Part shown: in pieces, positions 34,071-49,400 of the stretch
Position numbering within the stretch: the first letter of the stretch is position 1
Layout: each line of letters opens with the position of its first letter
Source of the DNA: Daphnia carinata
Lineage: Eukaryota > Arthropoda > Branchiopoda > Diplostraca > Daphniidae
DNA length: 64,000 nucleotides
Reading direction: 5' to 3'
Assembly (NCBI RefSeq): GCF_022539665.2
Contig: NC_081332.1
Span: 1,385,773-1,449,772 of the forward strand
The notes under the pieces: generated by a model
Told to the model about the DNA's origin: nothing
The model's database searches: none
Seen by the model: only the letters and a program-made list of their open reading frames with translations
Made by a program: the position numbers and the translations under genes

Positions 34071-37000
34071 GCGACCGCAGAACAAAAGGGCACTCGAACG
34101 AAAATAATAAAAGAAACAAATGATAGATCGACGACATTTGATGACGACTACAGCAGCAGCCAAAACAAAACAAAACAAAAAAAAAAGAGTTGATGTATCT
34201 AACACGAGTCTTACAAGAGCACCGCAAAAGATAAGAAAAATAAAGAACAATCATCACTCCAGACAGACACAAAAAAAAGGAGGGGTCTGAACATGCATAA
34301 ATTATGGTCAGAATAAAAAGACAAACAACAACAACAAAAAATCTAATCGACATATCTTATACATTAATCGCAAACAAAAATTTTCAAAAGAATTGCTTTT
34401 TTTTTTTCGTGAAAAATTGCTGATTTAACGCTATTACGCAATCGGGACCGTTTCCCAATTTCAAACACGTTCATGTCTACATTTATCGAATATTGTATCA
34501 TATACACGTACACACAAAATCTATACAGCCCCGTGTGTGTGTGTGTTTGAATGTGTGTGTGTATATAAAGCTTTATAGATGGCCATCTGTCGCCTTCCTG
34601 TTTAGAAAGGGGGGGTCCGCTTGTTATACACCGACGCCTCTAACTGCCATTGTCAGTTTTTATTTGATAGGGCCTATTTAACTAAATAGTTTTGGCTTCT
34701 ATAGCAGGGACCCCCCCCCTATGATTTTTTTTTTTTTTTTTTTGTCACCACCGCAACTGTTAGATCGCGCAAAAATTGTTTCGTGAAACGCCATTGACTT
34801 TTTTGTTTTGTTTTCTAGTCGAAATAGGTGGGGGAGAGAGAGAGAGAGAGACAACAACAACAACAAGCGTCGAAATGGTTTTTCCACGCTCGACGCCATG
34901 AAAAGAAAAGAGATTTATCATCATAGAAAAAAGAACAAAAAATGCGATCGCTTACAGTTTGGCCCTTCTTTATCAATCGCTTTCTCTTTCATCATATGCC
35001 CAACTCGTCATAGACGTGCATGGGGGGGGGGGGGGGGGGAGACAGACGTTAAACGACAGCTATTCTCAAAAACGATACAATGGCACAAAATTTCGACTCC
35101 CACGTGTGTGGCTCCCTTCGATTTCAAAACTTGCGTTTTTACCATTTTGAAAAAAATTGTATTTCGATCTGATGTGGATCGTATGACCGTGCGAATTTCG
35201 AACGTGTTGCAATAACAACAACCGAGTTGTTTGTCCAATGCGGAGATTAGAGTCACGTGTGATTGCTCTTAAATGCTCCAAATTGTAGAGGCACACAACG
35301 GTGTCGAAAAGATTGACAGTTGTGTGAGCATTTGAACGTCCCTCTTTTTTGTGCAAAACTCCAAACAATAATCTGTTGATATAAAAGCTATTCAAACGTC
35401 TATTTTCTATTTGGAAAAACAGCAATCAAATATTGTTGTCATTTCCAATCGTTTCACGCTCCGATGCATCTGATTACACCATCCCCTCTTCTTCTAAATG
35501 TATCCACATCAAACAACGACCTCATTAAACCCTATTTATTTCAATATTTAAACAAAATGCACTTGGCCTACGGACAGGAAGTAGGAGGAGCCAGCAACGT
35601 TTTCTCATTGGCTACTTGAACTATTTCTCATATATATATATATATATATATACACCCGAGTGCATAAATGCGTGTGTACATCCGCACGGACGCCATCTTG
35701 GCTGTATTATACGAGATCACGTCTGGCTGAGCCCAGCAAAAAAGAAACATTCGTATTTCTTTCTTCTTCTTTTTTTTTTTTTTTTGCGTTGCGATGTATA
35801 AAAAAACGTAGATGCTACTGCGCATGATCTTCAATTTTTATCTTTTGCTACGTAAAGAAAACATAAAATGTGCGGGTTGAAAATGATCTCCGCCCTTTTC
35901 TTTTTTTTTTTCTTCTGACGCATTTTGCTGTGGGTGGGGATTACATCAAAGAGAAGAAGCTTTAGAATATTTCTTCGTGCTGGATGGATGTTTAGCGTGC
36001 AGTGGGCGTGACCTCTTTTCAACGCTACCATCTTGATTTTTTCCGTTCCTATTTAAAGATTGCACAAATCACGCGGGATAAAAGGTTTGCACTCGACGAT
36101 ACACTTTTGAAATGTTGTACCTCCCCCCCCCCCCCAAAAAAAAAAATATATATATAAAAAATAGAGGTGAACGCGGTGCTGGACGATTAAAGACTGGCGA
36201 CGTCGGACGAGTCGCACTCTTCCTTTTATACATATGGCCCATCTACATAGAGACCCACACACACATTGACTCTCTTTTTTTGTGTGTATAGAAAAGACGA
36301 ATCATTAGCATACCACTGATATATACGAAGCATCGCAAATCGAGGGCGAAAGCCAAACTATTGGCCGCTAAAAAAAAAAAAAAAAGAAGGGCTGCTCATT
36401 CAAACTGTTTATGCGACACATTAAAAAAAAAAAAAAAGGGGGGATCATGCAAGATTCATGAATTCACGCGCCCTCATTACGTAGGCTAATGGCATTCACG
36501 CTGCCACGCTACGTAGCGCACTGTATAGGGCATCGATATATCGATCAGTAGGCGAGTTGAATTGATATTCCAAAAGCGTTCTTTTATATAGGATGTGTTA
36601 TGGAACAGGAGGGGGGGGGGGCAACGACGAAAAGGTGAAACGATGACATCACACGTTCGCCATTGGCCTTGCTGATGAGATTCAAATTGGCGCTCGTATT
36701 ACGTCTACATCTCTTATACATCAAATGAAATATGTATAGCATGATGGCCGATATTCAAGTTCAAGGACGACCCATGATTTATATCATCAAAACCGCCAGT
36801 TTGTATCATTCAAAACAGCATTGGCAATTCAAATGAACGTGACGTCACAGGTGGCTATTGAACTATTTTCACTTGAAAACATTTAAAACTTATCATCAGC
36901 TATGAAAACTCTGGCTTTTTCTCTCCCAGGATCAACGATTTCAAAAAAGAGCGCACCAGAGCCGTTGAGTCAACAGACGATCGGCATGGTGCACTAAACA

Positions 37001-40000
37001 AACAACAAGCGGCAGGCGGTGGATGCTGCCAGAGAATAATATAATCCAAAGCTGCATACACATTTTTTTTTTCTCTAGAAAATGAAGAAAAAACAACATA
37101 GAAGAGAGTAGGCACTATCATGCATGACCACGCAACCCCCCCCCCCCCTTCAAAAAAAAAAAAGAAGCTGTATATATATATATACACGTCAGTTTTGTGT
37201 GAGAGGATCAACACGAAAGAAAATAAAATAAATTTATAGCGCGATGAAAAAACACGAGCGCGCATATCTGGCCTAATATAAGTGGCCTCTCTTGAAGGAG
37301 ATCACACAAAAAAAAAAAAAGAATAATATGCTAATGAGGATTGATCAATGCGCGGCAACGCTTTGATGCGATTGCTATAAACACCCTTTTGCGGGATCAA
37401 GTCTATATATTTATAGGATCTTCAAACGCAAAAGAGACTATCGTGCAAACGGTGTACGGGGAATAACAACGATAGAAACATCGGTCATGTGAGACTTGGC
37501 CGCTCAGATTAGAAAATGGCACTTCCCTGAAGGCTATACAAAAAGATTGTTCATTACGCTGCGGACATTTGACGCCTTCTATATCTACGTGTCTTTTCAA
37601 AGAAAACTATATTTTTTTTTTTTTTTAAGGGGGGGGGAAGAACTACGTGCCTTGAACGGCCGAGAAAGGAAACGTCAATCATCGACTATGTCGGTTTGAA
37701 AAGAAAAATCAGAACAAAAAAGAAAAAAGAAAAGCTCGTTCTAATGAAATAACAAGAGACCGGAAGGAAATGCAACGTGACTTTCAATACGAATACCTGC
37801 ATTACATTTTTTTTTTCTTTTGTTCTTATTTTCTAAGAAGGGGCAAGAGAGAGCGCGCCAGTTTATTAAGTGTTAAGACATGGGGCCAAAAGAGATCAAA
37901 GTCCATCATCATTGAGCGCATAATCACCAAATAAGGTTCTTTTATTACTCGACACACAGTAGGGGGGGGGGGGTGGGGGTGATATTGAGCATCCAATAAT
38001 TGAATACGGTCAGCATCTTATTGTTAGATTCTCATCACTATCGACTCTTGTAGGGGGTGCGTGGTCAATGTCTTTATTTCGATCAAGAACGAAAAAAAAA
38101 AAAAAAATGTGACGGCCATATTAGTTGATGAAGCCTCGCGTTTTCGATACGAAAAATTGTAACCGACCTTTTCGGAGCCCCCTTCGGCCATTTCCCAAAA
38201 CTAAAATAAAAAAATGGGGGAATAAATACGCACAATAGAAATCCCCCCCCCATCTATACACAAGTGTGAATAGAAGCTGGTCCGATCTTATATCGAGATA
38301 CTTTATTATATACATTTTTGGATTTCTTTTTTGTTAGCATCAGTCCAGATGTGTGGCTGAGGGTTCTTTATAAATAGAGGAAAAGGGAGGGACTTTTTGG
38401 CGGAGCAGAGACACACACACACACACAAAAGATGGATAGATACAGTAGATATACACACAGACACACACACACATCCGATATCAAAGAGGGAGAGAGACGA
38501 TAGATACTTTGAAAAATATATATATGAAAAAGAAAGAAAGAAATGGTTAGCCCAAGCGTGTAATCCGTTTTGCCACTGGGTGACAGGCGCGAACACATCA
38601 GCAACCTCACGCATGACAGGCTCCGGCCAGTTGTGCCCGTCCGTCGGGGGCAAACTATAGACCACCATATTTCCGAACTACCCCCCCTCCTCCCGAAAAA
38701 AGAAGAAATGATGTGTGTGATGGTTGGTGGCGTGTCGGACAAGCGCTCATTTGAATATTAAAGTTTACGTCTTTAAGGAAGAATTCTCTTTAAATGCAAT
38801 TTCGATTCAAAGAGATGGTGAATCCCTTCATTTCATCAATCAGAGTCCAACGCACAGAAAACAGATCAATAAAAACAGCTTTTTTTTTTTATCGCACTCT
38901 CCACCCCCTACCATTTCGATATTTATCTCGCATTTCGAAGTGTAACGGACAAAGAGCAATCGCAGATGAACCTTGTTGGCGCCTTTCACCCCGGGGGTTC
39001 TCTGTTGGGTCATCAAACGCCACGTTAAGAGAAAAGCGGTGCCTTGATGCGACACTTTCTTTTCATCTTCTAGGACAGAGGTGTCTATTGCATTCCACCA
39101 TCACACAAGATCAAAAAGTTTTATTTAAACACCTCCTTCAGAAATAGCATCTAGTAATCAAGTCACGTTTTCACACAAGAAAAATGGTGAGGTACAATGA
39201 AGAGCCAATTGACGTCCCATACATCGACGTGATGTACTATTTATAATATGTATAAATAAAAAAATAAAAAAAGACTTTTTTCTCTATGTTTTGAGGGGGG
39301 AGGCTGGATAATACAACGCTTGAAAAAAAAAAAGGAGGTGTGGGAGTTGAAAAAAAAAGAGGGGGGGGGGCGAACCTTGCGAAGCGGACGACGCTACGAG
39401 TTGACTTGTAATTTGACGATAACCGAATTTCCGCATCAGCTTTGAACGCTAATGTGTCACGAAGTCTGTGTAACCCCTCCTCTGGCTATCGCCTCTGACA
39501 AATGTTACAATGGCAGCAGCCCCATGTTGCGCGCCCTCCCCTCCTATAAGAGAAGACCCCCAAGTCTCGTGGATGGGGGGGGGGGGATCGTCGTGCCGAA
39601 GGGGAAATAAAAAGAGACTGGGTCCCAAAATTCGGTTATATCATTATATATTCCCTACAAGCAACATCACCAGTATACAAGGGTGTGTCTCACTCTTAAA
39701 AAAAAAAAAAAAAAAAAAGGCCAGAGGGTATGTGTGAGCGTCGCGACGCCATGCCATCAAGGGCATTTTTTAAAATAAAAATAAAAATTTTTATTTATTT
39801 TTTTGCAAAACCAAGACACCTTTTAAGAATACTTAAATAAGGTGTGAATGCAAGAAAGAAAGAAAAAGAAGTTGAATGTGAAATGGAGAATGTTGTAGGG
39901 CCGAATTGGAGCGTGAGTGTAGAAGAGAAATGCGATTAGACGATGGGGGAGAGGGGAAGTGACACGCAAAGGACATGACGACGTCTGAAGTGACGTCTTA

Positions 40001-42426
40001 ACAAGAACGACGTGCCTTTCATCCTTTTTCAGATGCGCACAAGTCGAGAATATATGCCACCATATGAAATAGACTTTAAATCGTGCGTACGTACTTGATC
40101 GGGATAGCGCCAAACAAAAAATAAGAGACTTTTGGCATTGTATGCAAATTGCGACAAGTAGCAGAAAATAATTGTTTCAAGGAAGAGATAGAAATCAATT
40201 CGTGTCGTACGTTTTTGCCGAAGCCAAAAAAAAAGAAACAACCGTGGCATATTTTGATGCGTTCGTGGAAAATCAAAAGTGGATCACTCGATTGACCTGT
40301 TCTTGTGGTACATTCAAGCCATTACGTAAATGGGATAGCCAATCACCTTTCCTCACATAGTTTCGCATTTTTATTGGAACAATATTCTTTCACCACCTTT
40401 TAAGTGAAAAATCAATTAGGTCGATTGCGAGCAGGTGTTTTCGTCAACCGGTTAGAAACAATCAGAAGACACAAAGGTAAAAATGCACGAGCTGCTAAAC
40501 GATTTCATCATCGTGAAACGCTGATGGATTCCCCTTTTTTTTTTTTTCATTTAACGGGATAAAAACAGGATCGCACATATTCAAACATCAACGTGAGTTA
40601 TGCGCGCATATCGGTCGTCTCAATCACAATGGCCCCAGTATGCAAATTCTTTCGTTTTTTCTTCCTACCCTGCAAATGATTAACGGGATGTGTAGCAGAA
40701 AAGCTTCTTCAAAAAATCATGTACGCGTGAATCGTGATTTAGACCAAAGAAAGATTTCAAAAACATACAAAAGGTAATACACTTCAAAAAAAATGAAACG
40801 CGTGCCAGCGCGGGACAAACTCACGAAAAACGAGTTTTTTTTTTCTTTCTCAAGTAGCGGGAGCACAAAAAAAAAACTACGCAAATTTGCATATCCTGTT
40901 TTGGTATAAGGAATCGGAGACGACGGAGCGTGAATTTCTTATTGCCGCGCATTAGATAATAGGAATTGATTTCTTTTCTTTCTTTTTTTTTTGATCGCAT
41001 TTTCTTTTTTATTCACCATGTGACGATCTAAATAAAAAAAAAAAAAAAGGGGAAAATGGCTTCCCTACTTTTAGTTCTCCGTATATGACGCGTATATATT
41101 TATAGTTTTCCAAGTAGGAAAAACAATTTCACTCGGTCAGCACGTGAACGATTTTAGCGCAACTGGTTCTTGTTTTGTTTTTTTTTGTCACTTGGGATGA
41201 AAATAGAAAACAATTTCATTAAAACATTCGTGTTAGATCTCTTTAAAAATAGATGACGCTATCGATCACTTGGAAATGACTTTCAAACTGGTGAATCCCA
41301 ATTGATTACAGTCCAATAAACAGAACGAATAAGACGCAATGATTCGTTACTAACGAGACCCTCTTCTACATTTTTTTTACTTAAAAAACGTTGATGTTTG
41401 GCCAGATTTTTCGATGCCTATTGTCATCAAGCGGAAAGGGAGGGAGAAATACCAGCAGCTGTCGCCGAACAATTAGCCGCTTATTAATCTACATTTTCAA
41501 AAGAAAATCGTATATAAAAACCGTAGAACATCATTCGTTGACAAAAAGCAGACGTAACAATGCGCAATAGCCAATAATCCCATCACGCACAGGCTGTTTT
41601 AAGCGGATGACGTCACACACACACAATTGCTGGGGTTTCCCTCACGCTGACATTCTCTTTACGATAAGTATAATACCCCCCAAAATGAATTACATTTAAT
41701 GACCCATTTAGCATTTCAAAAAGGAATTCGGGCTCAAAAGTTCGTTCGGGAAAAGAAAAAAGAAAAGGTGTGGTCGTTAGTAGGCAGTGATCGGTGCTGC
41801 CCCCTGGCGGATTTTCTCAATGGCTACAAAAATTCGTTTCAATACATTTTCAAGCCCCCAACCCTAGAATTGAAAACAAACGACATAAGAACGAAAACAC
41901 AGAGGGCTGACTGGGCACGTGCGTGAGTCTAAAACAAACAACGAGGCCCAAAGTGCTGAACGCTGTACATATAATCCTCACTTGTATAACATGAGCTATA
42001 CTTTGCACCTGCTGTAGCCCCCCCCCTCCTTACTTTTGTTTTTCCACACGACCCCTAGCAATTTCTCTGAAATGATGAAAAATAGCAATGAAAATGAAGA
42101 AGATTTGTAAATTAGCTCGTGCCATTGAAAAGTTGAATTGAAGGCCTAACCGCATAGAGGAAGAAGAGGGAGGGAGGGTTTATATTTAGCGGCTTTCACG
42201 CGGGGTCGTGCGGGCCCTTCCCCCCCCAAAAGTGAAATGCGCTTATTACGCTGGGCTAATTCACAATAAAGTCACACGCAGAAAATGTTCTCCCCCCACA
42301 CCCCAACCACCTTTTTTTTTATTATTCTATATTTCAATGATGCGCTTCGATGATGCCAACAGCAGCACACAACGAAAACCAATTTCACGGCCAAACCCCC
42401 GGTACACACACGTCGTTCTATAAATT

Positions 42427-42448
42427 TGTGTGTGTGTGTGTGTGTGTG
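42427..42448. repeat. (GT)n microsatellite
   Basis: Uninterrupted GT array of about 11 units. Confidence 0.85.
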
Positions 42449-45400
42449 GCGGGACGAGGAGGCAAATCCAATCATCGATTCGTTGATCATCTATGCGCAC
42501 ACGCCGATTTCTGGTGTAAAGTTTTGTACACACCCCACAAAAGTTTTTTTTTTTTCAATGGCTTCGTTCGGCTGATGAGAAATTCAATTGCAGAAATCAA
42601 CGCGGCTATAGAATTTCAACTTTCGATTCTATTCAACTGACGTACGTCGATCTGAAAAAAAAAAAAATAGGTAGGTCCTATTTTTAGAGATTTCGGTAAT
42701 TAAAAATGATTGGTCCTTTCTCTATTGCGAAGGTGACACGGATCAAGAACAATGCAAAACATGTAAGAATGCAAACGAGTCGTCAATGGATGCAAACGAA
42801 GGTCGTCGGAACAAAAAAATGTTATTTTCGTTGAAAACGACCCCCAAAAAAAAAGAAAAAAAAAATCAATAGTATATTACGCAATGGCAAATTGAAGAGG
42901 AAATCAGAGTGAGCTTCAAATAAAAAGGGAGGGTATGAATAAAAGATGAAACTGCAGTGTCATCATCATTTGTTGCTCAGTTGATTTGAGCAGAGTGCTG
43001 CCGTCGTCTGCTCTCTAGCCTATCACTGCACCCAACATCATTTAGCAAATGGAGGGTAGCCACCGCACAAAATGTTTTCAACCAATTTCATTTGTTTCAT
43101 ATAAACAGAAAAAAAAAAAAAAGACACTACTGAATGGAAATGGGGCTGTTGTAATACAAGCTGTTTGTTTCCTACTCGGCAATCGGAAATAATTTATACA
43201 AGTGGTCTCGTAAAATAGGGCACTTCCGTGTTGTTTTTTTTTTCAAGTCGAGTGCGGGTTACAAAGGCAGATGTCCAACCAGCAGACGAAATTAAACCAA
43301 TAAAATGCCAATGAAATAAAAAAGCCACGCGGCCTTGCAAATAGTAGCAAATAGCCATTTTACAAATAGCTCATGTAAATGGCTTAAAGGGTGACGCAAC
43401 AATAATCAATCTCAAATAATCTTTTTTAAAAAAAATGGATACGCACAGCCTACCACCAATTTTTGCATGCATTTTGGCGACCGTATCGATTTTAAGTCTC
43501 GTAATCACAAAATCGAAATTGAAAAGAAAATGTACAGGAAGTCCGCCACCTGGCGGTTATGGTGGCTGCTGGTACCCTCATCTTTTATGCATTAGAAACG
43601 GGGGGGGACAAAAACAAAAATGATACGCGGAGATTGTTGCAACGAGCCTAACCTTATTCTATAAGGGTAAATGCATAGGCCTACCTGTATCACCTGTAGT
43701 TCCAATCGGATGATGGTAGATACACTTGGTCATCACCTGCTTCTATCAGAACCAAAAGTCTGTCACAGTTATTTCAATGTATTTGGCAATAGAACTTACT
43801 CAATTAACGGTTGGGTTTCACTTTTTAACTGATTTTCACACGATCAACACGTGGGGCACCAGATGTTTCACACGTCCACTGTCCATCAAATGCAGCCAAA
43901 AACTGAGGCGCCAAACGTTTTTTGATTTGTTCTAGATGGGCTTAGAATAAAACGGGTAGAGTAAGAAAAATGACAAGAAATGGCGGGAAAGAATAGGAGG
44001 GGAAACCTAAAAATATGTTTTGCAATAATCCCAGTGGACATAAAAAAATTGAGAAAAACATCTCAAAGTACGAAGAGAGATTCCCAGGGGAGTTTCAAAA
44101 GGGAAAAAAAAAACAAGAACGAAACAACACGCAATGGTCAAAACCATGTTGCATATTTAAAATAGAACAAAACTAAAATGGCATAAAAATTAATTCCAAA
44201 TGAATTTGGAATGTGAAAACATTTACATAGGGGATGATTATTTGTTGCTAGGGTCCACGCTTCGAATCCTACAAAAGTCTTTTCTTTTTTTTCACCGATT
44301 TTAATCCAATTAAAAATGACATTCAAGTCTGTGCAAGGCCTAAAGTGATCAATTGCATTTTCAATCATTTTCCCTTGACATGCACTAGGAAAATTGATTT
44401 TTTCTTTTCAAAAATATCAGGTGTTCTTCGATCGTCCTGTGACTTTGGTAGACATTTTTTTTTTGCTCTCTCGTTTTGCGCCATTTTGCTGTCACGTCTA
44501 CACCTACACAAAAAGAACGAGGCATTCCTAGTGAAAACCGGTGTCGTTTATGAACAATGTCGTGAACAGCACGAATAATTCTCAAGAGACAATTCCAAAT
44601 CGTGAGGTTACTACGACGATGGCCATTTGTTTCAATTATTCAACAATATACAAGTAATCACCTGATGCACATTACGCATCAATTTCAATCGTCTTTCTCT
44701 TTTTTTTTTTAATAAATTCCCCTGGAGAAGAGATCAAATATATACATAGCTAGAGATACGGTGACACTATGCAAACTGGAAAACAGTTTTAAAAACAAAC
44801 AGAAAAAATAAGAACCAGACGTACAAGAGCGACCGGTTCAACTTGTTTTCCTTCATTTTCTTGATTATTCCTTTATCGTGAGACGAGTTTTTTTTTTTTG
44901 TTTTTTACCTCTTTGTCATTTAAACTGTGTGCCCGCCTTTTGCATAGTTACTGAAAATGATGTAGCTCCAAATCATCAAGCACATGGTCAACCAGACGAC
45001 TAGACAGTTTTTTGCTTCTGAAACAAGAGAGTCAACGACTTTTGCCACACCTGTTGAACGGAATCAACTCACGGTGATATTGAACGTTATGAGAATATGC
45101 TTTATATTTTCAAACTGATTTTAAATGATTTTTCCAATTGTTTCAAAATGATTTAGAAAGATGAGCTACGCGCACGCGCCACCTTGCACCCCCTGGAGCT
45201 ATTGGCTTTCCATTCTCGTATGGCGGCACGTAGCCATCGACTTTGTCAAGAGGAAGTGTTGAATTCACGACCAGTTTGGGGGGAAATAATAGAATTTAAA
45301 GAAATACACATCGCTCCCCCTTTTTTTTTTTCTTGAAGGAATTCCAGACGACCAACACCTGGTGATACGAAGGTAAAAAAACAAAAAAAAAATGAAGAAT

Positions 45401-46400
45401 TTGGAACAGCGCACACGACAGTAAATTGTTGTTGTTTTTTTCTTTTTATTCACGAAAAAAAATTCTTGGTGAACGAACAAAAAAGTCGTTTTTACAAGAT
45501 GACTAATCACGACTCGTTTTCACGTAGCACACAAAGAAACGTCGTGAAATAAAGACATTGTCCTCCTTTTTTTTTTTTGAGGTATAATATTCCAGAAAAA
45601 CATTACGCAACATGTAAAATTCAATTACACAGCGTGTAATAAAATCGAAAAGAAATCAAAGATCTCAATGACACCTGAATGTGTTTGCATTGGAAACGAA
45701 AAGAGGACGAAAAGGAGCCACTTTGAATATACGAGTGTACCCCATTTGGCACATGCTCTTTTTTTTTTTCTTTCTGTTATCAACGTGATTCGTTGCGACT
45801 TTTGTACACCTACGTACTCTTTCTATCAATTACACATTTTCAGCAGAGTGGATTATATTGACCTTATTCGATTGGAGGGGGGGGGGGTTTGGTGAAAACA
45901 AGTGCTACCCAAATGTACGGCTCCTTATAAGTGCATTTTATACATACGCACCGAACATATCCATTCGAATTACCCAGCCAAGAAGGTGCACTCACGTTGG
46001 TGTGTGCCGGCATATCACGGCCGCAAGGCGATGGCGTCAGCTACTCCCGACGCGGTCGAACCCAAAAGAAGCGCGCCGAGCAGATAGGCACCGGTTTCCC
46101 TTTGCTTTTTTCAATCGCCATTTTCTTTCAGGCCCGTCAATCAAAGTGCCCGAATTGAAAACCAGTTCCACGTGAAAACCTTTTCTTTTCGTGAAGCGGC
46201 AACACGGGAGCAATATGCAGTACGTATGCGACACAAAACGCCATTTTTGGAGGGGGGGGGGGGGTTAGATTTATTCAAACATTTGCCGCCGGTTTTATTT
46301 TTTAAAATTCTATGTGACTTTTTTTTTGTATTGCCCTTAGCGTTTTCTTTAGGGAGGTTATTTTTGTTTTAAGAAGATATCGAAAGCAAAAGGACGAATT

Positions 46401-46419
46401 ATGCAAATGGTATGCAAAT
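46401..46419 (+). promoter_or_regulatory. Tandem POU octamer sites
   Basis: Two perfect ATGCAAAT octamers (46401-46408 and 46412-46419) in the same orientation, 11 bp apart start to start, about one helical turn, so both would face the same side of DNA. A third, inverted, lies at 46778-46785. POU-III proteins such as the one encoded at 58932-60731 bind this motif. Function is inferred from sequence only. Confidence 0.4.
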
Positions 46420-49400
46420 TAGCTGTGTTGCATGTTCGCCTCATAGGCGCTTTCCGTATGGCTCCCGTATTCTTACTTGAAAATATATATATATAAAGAA
46501 ATGGAAACAATAATAATAAAAGCTTGATTCGATTGAGGGTCGATCAACGTGAAAGGGAAAAAAAAAAGAAACGCCAGTCTAGATGTAATATAATACACTT
46601 TCCATATATATAGAGCAATATATATAGAGAACCACTTTAGTCCGGCTGCTCCTGATATTGACAAAAATTTATTTTTTTTTCCCCCTTTTTTTTTTTTTAT
46701 TCGATCCGACAAAACCCACGAATGATATGTTCCTCTATATCAAGTTGTCGGTGCACCGCAAGAGAGTCATCGAGCTGATTTGCATGGCAATGCCTTTCTG
46801 CTACTTTGCCTTATAAAAAAGAAGACTGGGAGAGGGGAGATATACATATAACCGGAAATATATCTATTTTTTTTTTCCTTTTCTTTATAAAAATAAAAGA
46901 ATAGTTCCCCGAATTTTTTGGGTGGATACAGTGATGCCGAACTTGAGGGAAGAATTAGCGGTTTGGCAACCTAGCTGGAAAAATTGTTTTTTAAAAATTG
47001 AAAAAATATCAGGGAAATGATAATAATAGTTTTTTTCCTCCGAAAAATCAGATCGTACCGATGTATAGGCGAAATTGGGTGTTTGCAATTGAGCGGTCGG
47101 TGGAGGCGTATACCCCACACACGAAGTAAGAGAAACGATAACAAAATCCTGACCTTGAAAGATAATTGTTTGTTATTGTACAAAATTCTGAAATTTCGTT
47201 TCTTAGAAAATAAAAAGATTTAGCTTGTGACGGGAATCGAACGTGTGATCCTTGGTTAACGTGTCATATGGTTCTTACACACGCAATATTGGTCAGATGA
47301 CGATCGACCAAGGTTCATAAGAGTCCTTGTCGCTGATTGGCTGTCGGCCATCATTCTTTTTTATTCACTCATCCCGTCTTATTTTGCTAAGATGCTGGCG
47401 GTGAGAAAAAGACAAGTCTGAACAGGCAAAGCCCCATTTATCGATTGTACCGACCGTGCATAAACTAGGCCTATACCATTTCTAGAGGCACAATAACCGC
47501 ACCAAATAATATAGACCAAAAAAAAAAAGTACCCCTCAATGTAAATATACATTGATAAGATGTTTATCAAAAAAAAAAAGGGACTGGTTCAAGCATTTTT
47601 TATTCTGAACCGTCCTCAAAAAAATCGAATCTGTTGTCATCACCTTCTCTATAAAGTTCTTCAACATTGTTAAACGACACTCGTGTCAAACTCGAATAAA
47701 AAAAAAAGGGGGGGGGATGAAATTCGTCAACGATAAAGAATTCGGAGCAGATAATCATCGTCGATTTTTATATTGCGCATGTGCGGGTCGTCTCCCAATG
47801 GTTGCGTAATCGTAATAACCATCAGGAATTTTCATTTTTTTATGACACGGGGAGAGGGGTTTTGATTGTAATCAGTTTATATCAGTGTTTTTTTTTATTT
47901 AAAAAGAAAGGAATTTTCGTGCCAAAGGGGGCACCAATAAAACGAGGGTGAACATCCCTGTGTGATGGAAATAAATCGCGTGATGACGGTGGCAGCAATG
48001 TCGATAAAAATGCGCTTCAGTTGCCACACGAGTCGATAATTGGGCAGAAGATCCTGTTTTCTTTACTTGCTAGAGAAGAAGAAAAGCTCAGAGTTGTATG
48101 CTGTTTTGTCTGGTTTGGCTCGTCTAAGATTGTTATGTAGCAGCCAAGGTCAGTCAACCAATCAAAAAAATAAAGGAAAAAACAAGATTTTCTTTTTTTT
48201 TTTTTTCGAAAAATGTGCCCAACAACCAACAACAACACGTAAGTCCGGCAAAAGGATAATGAGAGGACGCGTGCCAGCCAATTAGTAGGGATTTTTGTCC
48301 CTTTATTTTTTGTTTATTTAAAAAAATAATAATAAAATAGGCTAAACCGAAAAATATGTTTCAATAGCAATAAGAACATTTTCGAAAGGGGAAAAATTGA
48401 ATTGATGGGTCCAAAATGAAGCCAAAAAAGGTTATTAGTCTTTGTCTTTACAGTCCCGTTGGTCCGCTTGTTTTTTTTTTTCTTCGTGTTGAGGTAAAGT
48501 TCAACAGGCGCGTACCTATTCAAACTGGTTTCTCCAAATTTTGATATCCTCTCTCGAGATTTTCCTATACATCCAACACACATGGTCACGTACAAAAAAA
48601 ATAAAAAAAAACACACGGCCAAGAAGAAGATATGGCATTTGTTATTAAGGACTGAATTGATTGGGGAATGGTGAAATCCAGTCTGGTCAGTAACTCCCGT
48701 ACTTTTTTTTTAAATCACGTTCATCTGTTGTTTTTTTTTTTCTCTCTCTAAAAAAGTTAAGCAGGTTTTTGTTTTTGAGGTTGATGCCGCGGTGGGACAT
48801 TTCTTTTTATCGTTCACAACAAAATGTGTGTGTGTTTTTTTTTTTTTTGTGGGGCGATATTGCAACACTGATATTTCTTACAGGTGAACAACAGGTTAAC
48901 TTCGTGTGACACGAATCCAATGTATATATTTCACGAAATGAATAAAACACCTGATCTTTTTCTTTTTTTTTTTTGTGATCCTTTGAATATCCGAAAAAAA
49001 AAAAGAAGCGGCATCGTATTTATTTTCCTTACCTGGGCCACAAAGATGATGGAATACTCGAAACAGAACTCTGTTGGCCTGTATATATATATATATATAT
49101 ACCTTTCATCCGGACGTAACAGCTTCTCGGCTTCTCGTCTTCCAGCAGCTGCTCCTGGAATTATTGATCATCCAGGAGCTTGATGAGTTTCTCCCCTTCT
49201 CGTTGCATTCCTCAAAAAGAGATTCGTGTGTACACGTCTATTTCCACCCTACCTTTTGGGGCTAGGAAGAACGTATGGTAGAGGGACACAGGTAGGCATA
49301 GATGGCTCTGACAGTAGCTCGGCTGCTGGCAGCAATGAATCATAGCGGTACAAGGAAAAAGAGATTTCCTGACGAATCATAATAATAATAATCTCGACAA

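Larger units (their letters stand above)
33701..46390. other. Gene desert, part 2
   Basis: No protein gene is supported. The stretch contains GT arrays (34037-34068, 42427-42448), CA arrays near 38410 and 38460, many 10-20 base homopolymers and C/G tracts, CRE palindromes TGACGTCA at 36840 and 41608, and octamers at 40142, 40640 (+) and 40885 (-). A second TATATAAAA with ACATCATTC 18 bp later lies at 41511. A palindromic GCTACGTAGC and ATCGATATATCGAT sit near 36508-36545. A GC-richer patch at about 45960-46100 carries overlapping open frames but no recognisable protein. Confidence 0.5.

Noticed and set aside
45858-46234. GC-richer patch with several overlapping open frames
   Set aside because: Three plus frames and one minus frame are equally open; no domain or splice structure favours one.
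47224-47300. tRNA-like sequence on the minus strand
   Set aside because: Only a B-box-like GTTCGATTCC; no acceptor or anticodon stem can be formed.
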